A stretch of 60,000 nucleotides of DNA, taken from positions 582,077-642,076 of the forward strand of contig NMRA01000191.1 of assembly GCA_002633005.1 (NCBI GenBank). Direction: 5' to 3'. The notes under the pieces are model-generated. The model had not been told where the DNA came from and ran no database searches. It worked only from the letters and a program-made list of their open reading frames with translations. The stretch is from Phoronis australis (lineage: Eukaryota > Phoronida > Phoronidae). Below are positions 44,476-56,720 of the stretch, piece after piece. The first letter of the stretch is position 1; each line of letters begins with the position of its first letter. Position numbers and translations under genes: made by a program.

Positions 44476-45454
44476 CCGCAGCAGATTGATAAAAAATGTC
44501 ACCGTGCTCTCACAGTTAAGCAATTCCACTCAATGTTTTCTCTACAAAGACACACTCATATTGCTATGAATCTTTATCAGTACTCTACGCAAGCACACAT
44601 GCCAGGGAAAAGGCAATGCCGGATTTACAGGAACAGAGGGACAATTGCCACGGTCTTTCCTCCATGAGAGGCCCGCTCCGAGAAGGTTCCCTTAGTATGA
44701 AAGGCCCTGTAATTGCAAACATACAGGAAGAGATTGGCAATTGTCACGAGGGCACTAGGGATTTTTAACATGACAGCAAGTGCAGTTTCACAAAAACAAC
44801 CCAGCAGTTAATTCCTTCATAGGGATTCCCCCTTAGGATGAGCTCCCTTAAAACAAAAGGATCAGCAATCTCAAAGACTGCAAAAGAGTAGATGTCATGA
44901 CGGGGGCCCACATAAACAGAAAAAGAAGAGCAATCTACACAGAGAGCCCCTCTGACTGGGGCCGTTTAATAAAAATGATACTTTATTAGAAAAAAGAAAG
45001 AAAGTGACTCTTGATTTCATCACTGGTGCCCCTCCATGTGAAAAATTAAAAAAACACTAACAGTGCAGCAGGAGTTGGTTCAGTCTTTAGGTCCCCTTTC
45101 GACAGCAGACCTTCGTAGGACGCGGTATACAAAAGCAACGAAAGAGCAACAGTCAACCTGGAATCCACATGTTATGAAAGGACATATCGTTTGAAAATAC
45201 AAAAAAGCATTAATTGATGCTATCATTTAGGAACCACGACTGCTCTGGGCTGTAAACTTAGAGTGTTGATATGCTACGTGACACCATATGGCAACATAAC
45301 GCAACATCACTGCAGTTTCCTGACTTTGCACCTCGCTTTTGTCCAGAATACGTAGATGCAATGAAGTTTTGTTTTCTGCAGGAGTCTTTTACTGCCTCAA
45401 AATGTATTGCCTCTCTCTCAAACCATGAAGAGCACACGATAATTTTTCATATCA
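44476..45454. other. No gene seen
   Basis: Remnants similar to the 13.1/42.5-kb repeat around 44690-45060. The 95-residue frame at 45271-45558 runs into the array and is not supported. Confidence 0.4.
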
Positions 45455-46705
45455 TTTTTATGCGCCCACATATTTATATTGCCGTCATCTCTGTCTGGGC
45501 GTCCGGACGTCAGGCGTCCGCGGCGGTATCTCCTAGACCCCTTGCAGGATCTCATTGAAATTTGGCAGGTATGTTCCTATGGGGTTGACGATAGAGGGCG
45601 ACGAGTTTCGGACCGACCCGAATACCGCTGAGCCCCCTAGTGGGAATTTTAGTTTTTACGTTTGTCTCGGTATCTTCAAAGTTCTTCTACCGATTTTCAT
45701 GAAATTTGGCTCATAGGCATCTACTAGTGAGTTGCCGCTATCCTCCCGTTTTTGAATGGATTCGAGGCATGTTGAGCCGTCTAGTGACCATTTTTACTAC
45801 TTCCGAGTCCAGTTTTTTGGCGTCCGCCACTCTGTCAACCAAACCACTCTAAGAATGACTGCGAAAATTGGCATGTGTGCTTTTATTAAGAAGAAGACCA
45901 CTTACGATGATTTTCCGACGACTTCAACCACTGTGGCGCCTCCTAGTGGCAGTTTTCTTTGGTTTGGCGCCCATGATTGTGTGTCCTAAAAACTCTACAG
46001 GATCTTTATTAAATGTAGCAAATGTGTTTAAGTTAACAAGAGACGACGCCAATTTTCGGACAGATCAGATTACAGGTGAGCCCCCAGTGGCAATTTTATT
46101 TTTTTACGTTTACCTCTGTATCTTCAAAGGTACTGAGTGGATTTCTATAAAATTTGGCACATAGGCATCCATTAAAAAGGTGACGCTACTCTCCCGTTTT
46201 CGGATGGATTGGAGGTATTTTGTGCACCCTAGTGGCCATTTTTACTGTTTACTATTCTGTTTTTGCCGTCCGCCCTCTGTCAACCAAACCACTCTTAATA
46301 AGATTGTGAAAATTGGCTTAAAAATCGTTAGTGTAAAGAGGACGGTTGACAATGATTTTCAGGCTTCAATTTTTGTGGCGTCTCCTTGTGGCAGTTTTTT
46401 TGCGCCCTCAGCTGTATCTCCTAAGCCCTCTGCAGAATGTTTATTAAAATTAAAAAGTGTATTTATATGACGTTGACAACGGTAGACGACAACTTTCAAA
46501 TGGATCCGATGAACCTTTGTCCATTAGTGGCAATTTCATTTTTTTCCGTTTGCTAAAGTTTCTTGACGGATTTTCATGAAATGTGGTACATAGCTTTCTG
46601 ACATTTTCCAGTTTTTTTGATAAATTCGAAATATTTTGCACAATCTAGTGGCCATTTTTATGATAAAATAAGCACGCTAGAAGTAAACCGTTTGCAGTGC
46701 ATTCG
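45455..46705 (+). repeat. Tandem-repeat element, copy 1 (about 2.7 monomers of ~440 bp)
   Basis: It starts TTTTTATGCGCCCACATA and ends near ACCGTTTGCAGTGCATTCGT. Monomers begin at GCAGGATCT or similar near 45543, 46001 and 46435. Each monomer has three CTAGTGGC-type words with different followers (AATTTTA, CATTTTTA, AGTTTT), near 45637, 45779, 45936, 46084, 46232, 46381, 46522 and 46646. That is roughly every 145 bases. Frames inside are chance products. The same structure recurs at 53905-55610. Confidence 0.85.
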
Positions 46706-48328
46706 TGTTCTTATTACAATCCAACATCCTTTTTCTCATATTTGACAAAAATTCAGATTGGTAACTCTGGGATCAGTTTAAGGAAGTGGGACTTAAGCCT
46801 TAACGTGTATTGATTATATGTAGGGTGTGATGTGCTCTTAATTAATTGGCTTATCCCTCATTGAGTAATTCAGTAACTATAAAGTGGGAACGAAACAAAC
46901 CCAGTTGTTTTGGCTAAAATTAAGCTTTAAAGATGTATTTGCATGCTCCTTACTGTGCTAATGTACAGCAGGAACTAAACGACGTCAAAATGCTATTTGA
47001 ATATCATCTACGCTAAGCAGAGTGCAGTTGTATTTATTGACATCTTGTAAATGTGAACACAAATGCAAATATGTGACCTTTGCGCTAATGACGTATCTTG
47101 GGGGCTCACGCAGCCCCGCATCATGCAGTGTAATTCCGCAACACCACGTCAAGATGCTTACTGGATACGGTTGAGTGATTTACGGCAGACCATTTTCGAC
47201 ACAAAACTCGTTCTTAAAAAACATTTCCAATTTTCAACATACTTCATATTCACATTGTCGCTATGTGTTGTATTTCTAGCTAATTTGACTAAGCAATCAC
47301 AAAGATTACCAATTAGCGTGCAAGTTCAACTTTAAACTAAGTACTGTAGATGTTCTCAAAATGAAGAAATTAAGGTGGAGTTATACCAGTAACGCAAAAC
47401 AATTTGACATGCGAACGTTCGACAATGATCGCATTCAAACAAACGTTTAAAGTTACACCTCGCCCCTTTCCAGCCCCTATGTTTTATTATTCATCCAATA
47501 TTGTCAAATGAGCCGGCAACTCAAGTACGTCGCTGGTAACGCGTGGATGCACCAGTTTCGAATCCACTATTTTGGATTGACCAACCCCAAGAAAATTCTT
47601 AAGCGCCGACCATTTCCATGTTCTTGGTGGTAAAGGAAATAAAATCTTATACCACAATATTAGCTTAGAATGACAAATACAACCGTGTAATATCCCATTA
47701 TCTCACTAGTGAGATAACGTTTTGGCGGGAAACCGAGGCCGGTTTGGAATACGGGCCTCAATAGTTTCAGGTCGCCGATTTTACCACTACACCACTCAGC
47801 GGCTGACGTCATCGAAAATAGAATACTTAAATGACCACGCGCAACAATCGCATGTTCAGCAAAGGGCATTGTACCGACATTTATACGGTATGAAAAATAA
47901 GACGCATAATTTCCATAAAAACGATATCTTAACTCAGTGAGAATTTTTTCTCATGTTCTTTCAATTGTAAATCGACGATCTCCAATTTGAATGCGGGTAT
48001 CGTGTCGTTGGGATCCTTTGACTTGAGCTTTATACTCGGTTACCTGTGGTAACCTACTTTAGCACACGATATTTTCCCGGTCGAAGCTTAGCGTGATAAA
48101 ATGTGTAGTAACCTATATTTATAGATTCACTTTAATTCTATTTTGTTTGAATTTTCAATTGTTTTTGAGTAAAAGCATTATTTGACAAAATAGCTCGGCT
48201 TTTCTTAAAAGGTCACGACCTCCGACCCCAGGCCTCTGACACAGAAAGTAGTTACAAAGCCAGTCGAGAAAGGTAGATCGATTCATTGCAATGTTTCTCG
48301 TTCAGTATGTGGTATAAATAGATTCTTA
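46706..48328. other. Non-coding; two tRNA-like internal promoters
   Basis: At about 47528-47575 (plus), CGCTGGTAACGCGTGG...AGTTTCGAATCC resembles A and B boxes. At about 47815-47735 (minus), TGGTGTAGTGGTAAAA and a degenerate B box precede GAGGCC...GGCCTC. Neither folds as a full tRNA, so both may be SINE remnants. No protein gene seen. Confidence 0.4.
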
Positions 48329-48471
48329 CATGTTGTCACTCGTTATCCCCCGTTATCTAGAGCCCTCGTGGATTTTGGAGAATTATCACCCTTGGGGCTG
48401 ACGCCCCTGGGGCGATAATTCTCCAACATCCACTCGGGCTCTAGATAACGGAGGATAACGACTTCGCCATG
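48329..48471. mobile_element. Hairpin MITE (~143 bp)
   Basis: Arms 48341-48393 and 48408-48460: CGTTATCCCCCGTTATCTAG pairs with CTAGATAACGGAGGATAACG, and GAGAATTATCACCC with GGGGCGATAATTCTC. Weaker pairing extends to CATG on both sides. Confidence 0.85.
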
Positions 48472-48532
48472 TAATAATCTATATGTATCACAATAAGGAA
48501 TAGCACGATACCGATTTTATGAGAGTAAATAG

Positions 48533-48662
48533 CCCAATTCTTGGGCAGTAGTCTGATATAGCGTTCCCGTACTTTGAGAACCAGTTTGATGCTCGTTATT
48601 TAGTGGAGAAACTAGTTTTCAAAATTCGGGCACGATATATCAGACTGTTACCCAATTCATGT
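48533..48662. mobile_element. Second hairpin MITE, different family (~130 bp)
   Basis: AGTCTGATATAGCGTTCCCG (about 48550) pairs imperfectly with CGGGCACGATATATCAGACT (about 48628-48647). The outer parts AATTCTTGGGCAG and TTACCCAATTCATG also pair. Confidence 0.65.
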
Positions 48663-48927
48663 TCGATTTTTAGTCTGCTAAGCATGGTGAAATGCAGTTT
48701 TAATTAACAATTCTTGTTTCCATGCAAGACCATGTGTCATCGCAGTTAAGATGACAGTTGGCGGTTGTTAGAATGACAGAGTACTGACTGCGGCAGTGTA
48801 TTCAATTAGACGTCGTCTGTGAGATTCGCTTTGTTGCAGGATGTGCCACGGGAGCCATGGGAATGGCTCACAAAGCGAGTCAAGTGTCTTTCTAGAATAA
48901 AAGAGGTACTATCTTTTCGACAGGCAC

Positions 48928-51900
48928 ATGCATAATTACCAAACGCTACATGAAGACGTGGACGCAAAGAACAGCCCTACCCAATCCGCTGTCAGAAATA
49001 ACAGCGTTGATGATGACAACGACAAATACAACTTCAGGAAATTCGACGTCGTGGTCACAGTAGCCTGCATAGCTTCTTCTTTTACTTTGGTGAGAACCAA
49101 TATCCGTACCTGCTCAATGTTTTCTGCTAATGCCTAATTTTGATAAATTGTTGAGCTCAGTTTTGTTGAAAATTATTACCAGCTTACAGTTCCGACCAAA
49201 AACAACTAGCCCTCGATAGCAAGTTTTTCGTGTTCATTGTTTATTTCATATAAATCAGACAGGAAATGCGCCTAGATTTAACAAATGTAACCATGTCGTC
49301 TATATTGCCCAAAAGGAAAGTTTCATCCTAATATTTTGATCGAATCTTCAAAATATGACCCACAAGGCCTCGGAAAGTGGAATTATAACAACGACCGATC
49401 ACAAAAAATGATTGATTAAAGGATACCATTCCAAAGTACTAGACCCATTAACCACCTTCCAGTACATAGTTCGGACATGTCCATCACGTTACTACTACCA
49501 GCCAATAGTGAAACCGTAAGCAAAACAATACAGCCTTCCATTTTAGTGGAACAAACATTGATAATGTTGTGATACCGAATCGCTGAACACTGAGTACATT
49601 TAAAATTATGCTAAAAATCACAGTACCAAATTGTTTGATTCAGTCTGAACGAAGTTCGTGTGATGTTAGTGAGTTAGTATTATAAGCATCGTATACCTAC
49701 CAAAGAGTGTAATCTTTAATTTTCTTAGGGCTCTTTGGGATATCGTGTCTCTGTGTTTCAAAGAAATAAAATAAAAAAATCATCGAAAACTGAACCTGTT
49801 GTAATAGTGCGCTTGCATATTTGCCTTGCGCTGGTGGGATTTTGCCACGGTATTTATGGTGGACGTGGCCTAACTTCGTTTGTCAGAACTATCCATACCC
49901 AACTGTTTTTTTCACGTTTTAGTTGCACGTTACCGTACTTGTTGCAGGCCATGTCTTCGTACTCTCTCGGTGCATTCCTTCCCGACCTCCTCGTGGTTCA
50001 TTGTCGTACCCATTTCGGCAGGGTCGCTTGTGGGTAGCCTTGCTGCCCGATTTCTAATCTCCTTCTCAGCCAACAGTCTGGTGATGTTCTTTCTCACTCT
50101 CGCTAGAGCACTCACCCTCGCCGTAATTCCGTTGTTTACGACCATACAAGTGACGGGATCTTTTTTCTTCATTCACAGTGTATCAGTCGGCGCTTCTGAA
50201 GTCGGTGAGCAACAAAATGTTTAGTCCACAATTACTAAAAGTGCATTAAACCTGTGGTCTGTGTGGAAGAAGTTTGCTGCTACAGAGTTGGTCTTCTTAT
50301 TGAAATTTAAAAGTGGTCTTTGCTCTTGGGAAAACTATTACCTTGTTATTTATCCTGACGAAGATCATGAAATTTCAGGTCACGCCAACACTGTTTTGCT
50401 GAACATCATCTCTTCAGGACATGCAAATGCAGTTTGTATTTCTTTCGTAAGCCTTGTTGGCGAATCCAACAAAAATTTTCAATTCATGTGAAAGTCGCAT
50501 ATTTACTTCCTTCCTTCCTTCCAGAAAGGAAGGGGTATACAGTTAGCATTGATTCACACAGGCACATGTAAAGACAAATTAGAAAAATAAAATTGTGAAT
50601 GTGTAACATTTTAGTGCAGCCAGACAGGGTTAATTCAGTGAAACTTTAAAGGATACTAAACTCTGTTTTGAGGATTTCAATCGATCCTCGTAAATGCATC
50701 ATTGGCGTCAACCTTCCAAGGAAAAGGCAGGAATCAATTGATAACTCACATTCCCTATGTCACAGATTGTATATTATGGTCCTTGGTGGGTGGTCTTTTC
50801 CCACGGTTGCGTAGGTCACATTTACCCGTTTAAAAGACTTTGAAAGGAGTTTTCAAAGTTTCCTCCAAACTTTTACGGATTGTCGAGGGTTACTTTGTTT
50901 CAGAGAACTGGATGGGAAAGTCGTTTTTAGTATCTATTAATAGGCCAAAATCGGGTTTGGTATCCTTTTAAACAAGACAGTTTATCCAAATAAGAAGTCA
51001 AATCCCGCACTCGGTATGAAACAGACCATAGGCATATGAACAAAGTCGGAAAAAAGTCGGACAATAAAGTACCGTGGCTTCAATTGGCTCAGCCATCAGC
51101 CGTCAACTCATTGGTTTAGCACAGCAACTCGTTTTAACCTATTTTTTGCATTACTTTTTCATACTTAGGGATTTTCAGGACACCAAAACTCACATGATGT
51201 ACTGTCGTCACATGTTGATCGACTTACCTTTTAGTTTGCTATTCATGTACTCCACACCATTGCACTTTTTCAATGTCTCACACAATCACGCCAAAACCGA
51301 ACGATTTTATCTTTTACAATTCCACCTCGCGTTACCTGCTTTTTAGTCATAACGACGATAAGTTAAGTCAGCTACTAAAGCTGCTTAATCTCCCCGATGT
51401 GCTCTTGCAAGATATCTTCTATACAACCGGTTCATGTAACACTACAGTGTAAATTTACCACCTCCGTGTCTATTAAGTGACGGATTTAACGCCTATGGCC
51501 TACTTCATACCTCCATCACGCCATTTTTCCATACTCAAAGCATTGTCATAAATATCGGGAACGTCCGTATGTACATGTAAGTGTCTGTAAATCGTCGACA
51601 AAGCGCATCCAGCCCCGCCAACCTATTCGTGATCATCATTCCACCAGTCACTTAGAAGGGAGCGGGACTTCACCGAGATCTTAAGAACTAAATTCCAGAT
51701 TATCGGATTTATCTTTGTTATGACGAAGAACTTTCCTGCCGGGATGGATAAAGACATTGATTTCAATACATTGCGTATTTCTTTTCTTTAAGAACGCTTT
51801 GTACGGTAAAACTAACGCAAAATTCTAGTTTGCCTTTGTAAAGTATCTGCAAGGAACATCGAAGTTGCCATGGCGTGAACACATTGATTTTAAGAAATAA

Positions 51901-53577
51901 TAGGTCGAATATAAATGCACGGAAATCAAAACCTCCGAAAGAACTTATATTCACTCGAAGATTCGACTTGCCACTCGGCCATTTGCATTTTTAACCTACC
52001 GGTGAACCCATGAACTAAAGCATTCACTTGGCTTATTGGCTGGCATTCGGATCACTACATGGCGTCATTAGGTCAAAAACTAATAGTAGACGATTTGCTT
52101 CGTTGTTGTTAGAGAACGGTAAAAAGAGGCGAAAAATAGCCAGTAAAACCGTTTGCGGTATCTAAACGTGTCAAGGGAATTCGATTTGGTTAGTACTAAC
52201 AAGGTGAACAAGAATTTTTCTCCCGTTCTTTTGGTTTAAATCCATTTTACCATGTGGTGAAAGCCCTCCAGTGGACTCAGCTCTTTTTAAGAGCTGAGTC
52301 TTGGCTATAATATACCAAGCACTTGCTATATAGTCCCACGCATGCGCAATTCGTGTCTCCTGTTACTCGTAGTTTTTGAGAAAAGAACTGAGTTCAGAAG
52401 AAAAGAATTGCCGTCCATGACAAGAGTTGCAGTTTGCAAGAAAAAGACGTTAACGAGACAATTGTTAATGAGAACGTCCATACAGAACATGAGGTAGGAA
52501 ACTTGTCTACCGCGATCGAATAATGTTTCAATTTATTTTGCAGTAACAACCTTCATATTGTCATTATTGGGAGGAGAGAGTTACCGCAGTCAGTTCTTAC
52601 AGCTGGAATACGGCAGCAAGGCCTTCGGCGCTGTCATTGCAATCTTAGTACTGGATCCCTTCCTCTCAAAACAAGAAACAACGCCAGGAAACGACACTAT
52701 TCCCTTCCAACTGAATGATTCTTACCTACGTAATAGCTCTGTCGAAAAAACAACTCATTGGACCCACTCTCACCTGTTTTGGGGATGTCTAATCATTGCA
52801 GGTGTTTCATGCGTACCTGGGATATTGTTTGCTGTCTTGCACATTTGCAACCAAGAACAGAGAAAAGATGGAGATAAGAATCTTTCACACCAAGCTTCCA
52901 TAAAGTTAAGCGACTTCATGTTTAACGCTCCTTTGCTGGTGTCATTTTTCGTGTATTTTATGTTTGCTTGTCTTTGGTTTGGGATATTTTTCGCATACGA
53001 AAGTTTACTAACAATATTCTGCATTAAATCAGAACTGAGGCTCCCCAAGGGAGAAGGTGTGCTAATGACGATTTTTTATTGGGTATCTGTGGGACTGGGC
53101 AGAATAGCCATAATTCCACTATTCAAATGCTTGCCACCTTTTCATGTAGCTTGCTTTGATATGATTGTCGTCACAGCTTTTCTCATTGCGTTGAGTGTTT
53201 TCGGCCAACTGAGTAGTGAGGTTCTTTGGATAGGAACAGTTTTGGTTGGATTTTTTTTAGGTACAGCCGGACCATCTATACTAAGTTGGGCCTTGTTTAA
53301 TATTGCCAGTGACCCTTTAATTATAACATGTTATGGAACCGCCTTAAATATTGGCGATATCGTTTTGGAACCATGGATTGGTAAGCTTATGGATTCTGTT
53401 GGCCAGCAATGTATGTTCTATGGCCTGGCAGGTGGCGCTTTGGCCAGTCTGTTGTGCTTGGCCATTTTACCGAAGTTAGAGAAATGGGCATCGCAAGAAA
53501 AAATACAGAAAGACTGCAGAGAGAGTACCGAGTTGACGAGAATAAACGTAAATCAGACAACAGAAGAAATTAAATAA
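48928..53577 (+). CDS. MFSD4/NaGLT1-like major facilitator transporter gene
   Basis: A plasma-membrane sugar or organic-solute transporter is expected from the family. Exon 1, 48928-49089, starts with ATG (MHNYQTLHEDV), has a hydrophilic cytosolic N-terminus and the start of TM1 (FDVVVTVACIASSFTL), and ends at TTG|GTGAGA in phase 0. The last two exons are firm: the middle exon ends at 50204 (GTCG|GTGAGC) and the final exon starts at 52544 (TTATTTTGCAG), in matching phase 1. The 5' side of the middle exon is unclear. Starting at 49948 in phase 0 gives AMSSYSLGAFLPDLL, a good TM1 end with LPDL, but a frame break near 50000 before SSWFIVVPISAGSLVGSL. Alternatively exons 49729-49858 and 49923-50204 keep one frame throughout (about 535 residues) but give a poor TM1. 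An ATTAAA poly-A-like signal is at 53742. Confidence 0.75.
50700..50960 (-). repeat. Dispersed repeat, copy 2 (inside the MFS intron)
   Basis: Reverse-complement match to 44221-44475: GGGTGGTCTTTTCCC and GACTTTGAAAGGAGTTTTCAAAGTTTCCTCC occur here in opposite order. Confidence 0.65.
50961..52543. other. Remainder of the large MFS intron
   Basis: No further exon recognised. Contains a perfect hairpin at 52274-52300 and an NRF1-like CGCATGCGCA at 52339-52348, possibly an internal promoter. Confidence 0.5.
52274..52300. repeat. Perfect 12-bp stem, 3-base loop hairpin
   Basis: GACTCAGCTCTT, TTT, AAGAGCTGAGTC. It lies about 270 bp before the final MFS exon. Confidence 0.9.
52544..53577 (+). CDS. 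Final exon of the MFSD4-like transporter (TM4-TM12 region)
   Basis: An uninterrupted frame of about 344 codons to the TAA at 53575. SQFLQLEYGSKAFGAVIAIL then VLDPFLS match the QALHF..GLGALxxPLxADPFLS stretch of MFSD4 proteins. A hydrophilic loop with N-glycosylation sites (NDS, NSS) follows, then about seven to eight hydrophobic segments, including a GPSILSWALF helix and YGTALNIGDIVLEPWIGKLM, which aligns with the GxGEMVLQxLVG region of the family. The C-terminal tail is charged and cytosolic. The intact long frame shows selection until recently even if the 5' part is damaged. The orthologue (MFSD4A, MFSD4B or an invertebrate NaGLT1-like paralogue) cannot be decided. Confidence 0.85.
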
Positions 53578-53904
53578 GACTGTAGCGAAGAAACTTTAGA
53601 CTTGGTCTACATGTTCACTTGTTTAAAAACAAGCAGCATAGATAGGCAATTAAGCTACGGAAACGAGGACAGGTCTGCAGTCTTTGTAAAGAAGTGGTTA
53701 AAGCAATGTTATTGGTCAATATCGTTTTTATGCTTGTTATAATTAAAATACCTGAACCACCCAACCAAACGGCGTTTGTTTGTGGCCAAAGAGCTGCTGA
53801 CTCACAAAATTTTTTCGAGATGTATCTTTTAAATGCTGGGTCACATACGCAACACTAGTTTGATGAAATTTAAAACCTATTCATTACTTAAAAATACTCT
53901 CTCC
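53578..53904. other. Likely 3' UTR and downstream sequence of the MFS gene
   Basis: ATTAAA at 53742-53747 is the only poly-A-like signal seen. Confidence 0.45.
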
Positions 53905-55610
53905 GCTTCATTTTTATGCGCCCATACATTTATATGTAGGCGCATTATGCCGTCATTCCCGCCCATCCTGCGTCCATCTGGCGTACGCTGCTCTATCTTC
54001 AAAACCCTTTGATGTACATGTATGTTCATGAAAATTTTCACATGTATTCCTTTTATGAATGGAACGGCACGAGCGAACTTCGGACGGATCCGAGTACCGG
54101 TGTGCCCACGAGTGGCAATTTTATTTTTTTTACGTTTACCTCTGTATCTTCAAAGGTCCTCAACGAATTTTCCCAAAATTTGGCACATAGGCATGCATTA
54201 GTGAAATGCCGCTATACTTCCGTTTTCGGATGAATTTGAGGTATATTGCGACACCTATTTGACATTTTTACTGTTTTCGAGTTTTTGGCGTCCGCCCCTC
54301 TACCAACCAAACCACAGTAGGGAAGAAAAATTGGTGAAAATTGGCTCGTACATTTATTATTGTTACTATAAAGAGGAAGGTTGACGATGATTTGCCGACG
54401 AAGTCGACTGTGGTGGCGCCTCCTAGTGGCAGTTTTGTTTTTTTGTCCAAAACCCTTTGATGCATATTCTTGAAATTTTCACATGTATTCCTTTTACGAA
54501 TGGAAAGGCATGAGCGAACTTCGGACGGATATGACTACCGGTGTGCCCCCTAGTGGCAATTTTAGTTTTTTACACTTAACTCTGTATCTTCAAACGACCT
54601 CAACTGATTTTTGTAAAGTTTGGAATATAGACATTTATCGGATGGATTCGAGGTATTTTTCGCCTCCAAGTGGCCATTTTGCTGTTTTTAGTCTGTTTTT
54701 TTTGGCGTCCACCCCTCTATCAACCAATCCATTTCAAGGAAGATTGTGAAAATTGCCACACATGTTCTTAGTGTGAAGAGGACTGTTGACGATGACGACT
54801 TAGACTAATGTGGCGTCTCGTAGTGGCTGTTTTTGAGCCCATAGCTGGATCTCCTTAACCCACTGCAGGATATTCATTAAACACAGCAAGTGTACTCACA
54901 TGAAGTTGACAACAGACGAGAACGACTTTCAGACTGATTCGACAAATGCTGTGCCCCCCTAGTGGCAAGTTTATTTTTTGCATTTTCCTCTGTTTCTCTG
55001 AAGATCCTTTACGGATTTATATGAAATTTAAGAAATAGCTTTCTATTAAAAACGATGACGTGTTCCCGTTTTCGAATGGATTCCACATATTTTGCGCTAC
55101 CTAATGGCCATTTTTAATGTTTTCTACGTGTTTTTATGTCCCCCTTCTATCAACCAAAGCAATCTAAGGATGACTGTGAAAATTGACATACATGCTCTTA
55201 GTGTAAAGAGAAAGGTGGACGATGATTTCCCGACGCCTTCGACTGCTGTGGCGCCTCTTAGTTGCAGTTGTTTGCGTTCATAGTTGTATCGCTTAAGCCT
55301 ACTGCAGGATCGTTATTAAGTTTAGCCAAGTGTATTAATGTGAAGTTGACAACGGAAGACTACCACTTTCAGACAGATCCGATGAACGCTGTGCCCCCTA
55401 GTGGTAATTTCATTTTCTGTCTGTTTTCCTTTATTTCTCTGAAGGTCCTTGACAGAATTTTATGAAACTCTGTTAATAACTTTCCATTGAAGAAACATGG
55501 CATTTTCCCGATTTCGGATGGATTCCACTTTTTGCGCTATCTATTGACCATTTTATCATACAGATAAACACCCCTGGAAGTATACCGTTTGCGGTGCATT
55601 CGTGGGCGTA
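53905..55610 (+). repeat. Tandem-repeat element, copy 2 (nearly four monomers of ~440 bp)
   Basis: It starts TTTTTATGCGCCCATACA and ends ACCGTTTGCGGTGCATTCGT, the same ends as 45455-46705. Monomers start near 54004, 54442, 54864 and 55303. CTAGTGGC-type words lie near 54105, 54249, 54416, 54548, 54668, 54815, 54955, 55103, 55255, 55397 and 55540, again about 145 apart. Confidence 0.85.
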
Positions 55611-56720
55611 TTTCAACGTTCCGCGTTACTCTTGTAGTTTCAGACGCCATCAAACCTAATTTTAACGCGTTAGCTCAGTCGTACCAATGAACACAACTCT
55701 CCAACTGTCTTCAAACTTAACTGAACTTAATATTTTAGTCAAAAAATTATTTTTTGGTGGTGCTCCCCCAACTAAAATGCCTGCCATAGTGAATGGCATT
55801 ATGGGTACTCACTCCAACGTCCGTCATATGTAATCAGATTTTCGTGGAAACCCGAACAGCTCATACATGTAATTTAATCAGGCAAACAAGCACAAACACA
55901 AACAGGCCTGAAAGTTACGAAAATGCTTACATTTAAGAAAAATATCTTGCGACGCACGAAACTTATCTTGTGATCTGAATGGTGAATGTCAAGCAAAGAC
56001 TATCCTTATGCTGACAGATTTTTTTTAATTTGGTGAAATCTCAGACCTTTTTAATGGTGCGAATGTCTAAATGAAGAATGTATATTGTTGCATCCCAGAA
56101 GTGTAAAACAAGAACAATCAAAATTCTCTCAAGATCCTCAGCAATGTTTTCCAATAAAAATTTTTGATGTGCTCTATAGGACTCACATTAAACACAGATT
56201 TGGAAGATGACGTGGTAACATACCATAAGTTACAATATTTTCATTTTTCCAATTTTGTCTCATACGAATTTTGGTTATTTATTACATAATGCATAACATA
56301 CCTACTCAAAAGCCAAAGTATTCACATTTATTAGAGTCACGACATACACGATTCTCTAGTACTGACGCACTATAAACGAAAAATATACTAGAAAATCCAC
56401 ATCTGTAGCACGTATTTCAACCACCAGTAGTCGCCCGAGTGATATGAGTTCCGTTTCGTTAAGACCCAAACAAAGTGCATGGGCTCCAATATTGTGGCCC
56501 TCATAGTTTGTAGGGTCACTAACAGGCTCTCATTGAACGTGAAACCTCTCACCGTTTTATTACGTTACAGGAAACCAAACATATTATTAAGCCGCCAGGT
56601 CCGGGTATTTGTGATTCCAGCCATGTTTTTCCCAACCATTTTAGTCGCCGTCCGACCATAGGAGTTGTCGCAGTGGGATTTCGGCTAGCCTTATAATAAT
56701 TTTGCAAAATGTTACGAATT
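55611..56720. other. No gene seen
   Basis: AT-rich. The frames at 56479-56661 and 56549-56782 overlap on opposite strands and lack motifs. Confidence 0.4.

Noticed and set aside
45756-46470. Overlapping 77-98-residue frames
   Set aside because: They lie within the tandem array and are by-products of the repeated monomer.
56479-56661. Gag remnant of the second gypsy copy
   Set aside because: It lies upstream of the LTR fragment, on the wrong side for gag, and has no zinc knuckle.
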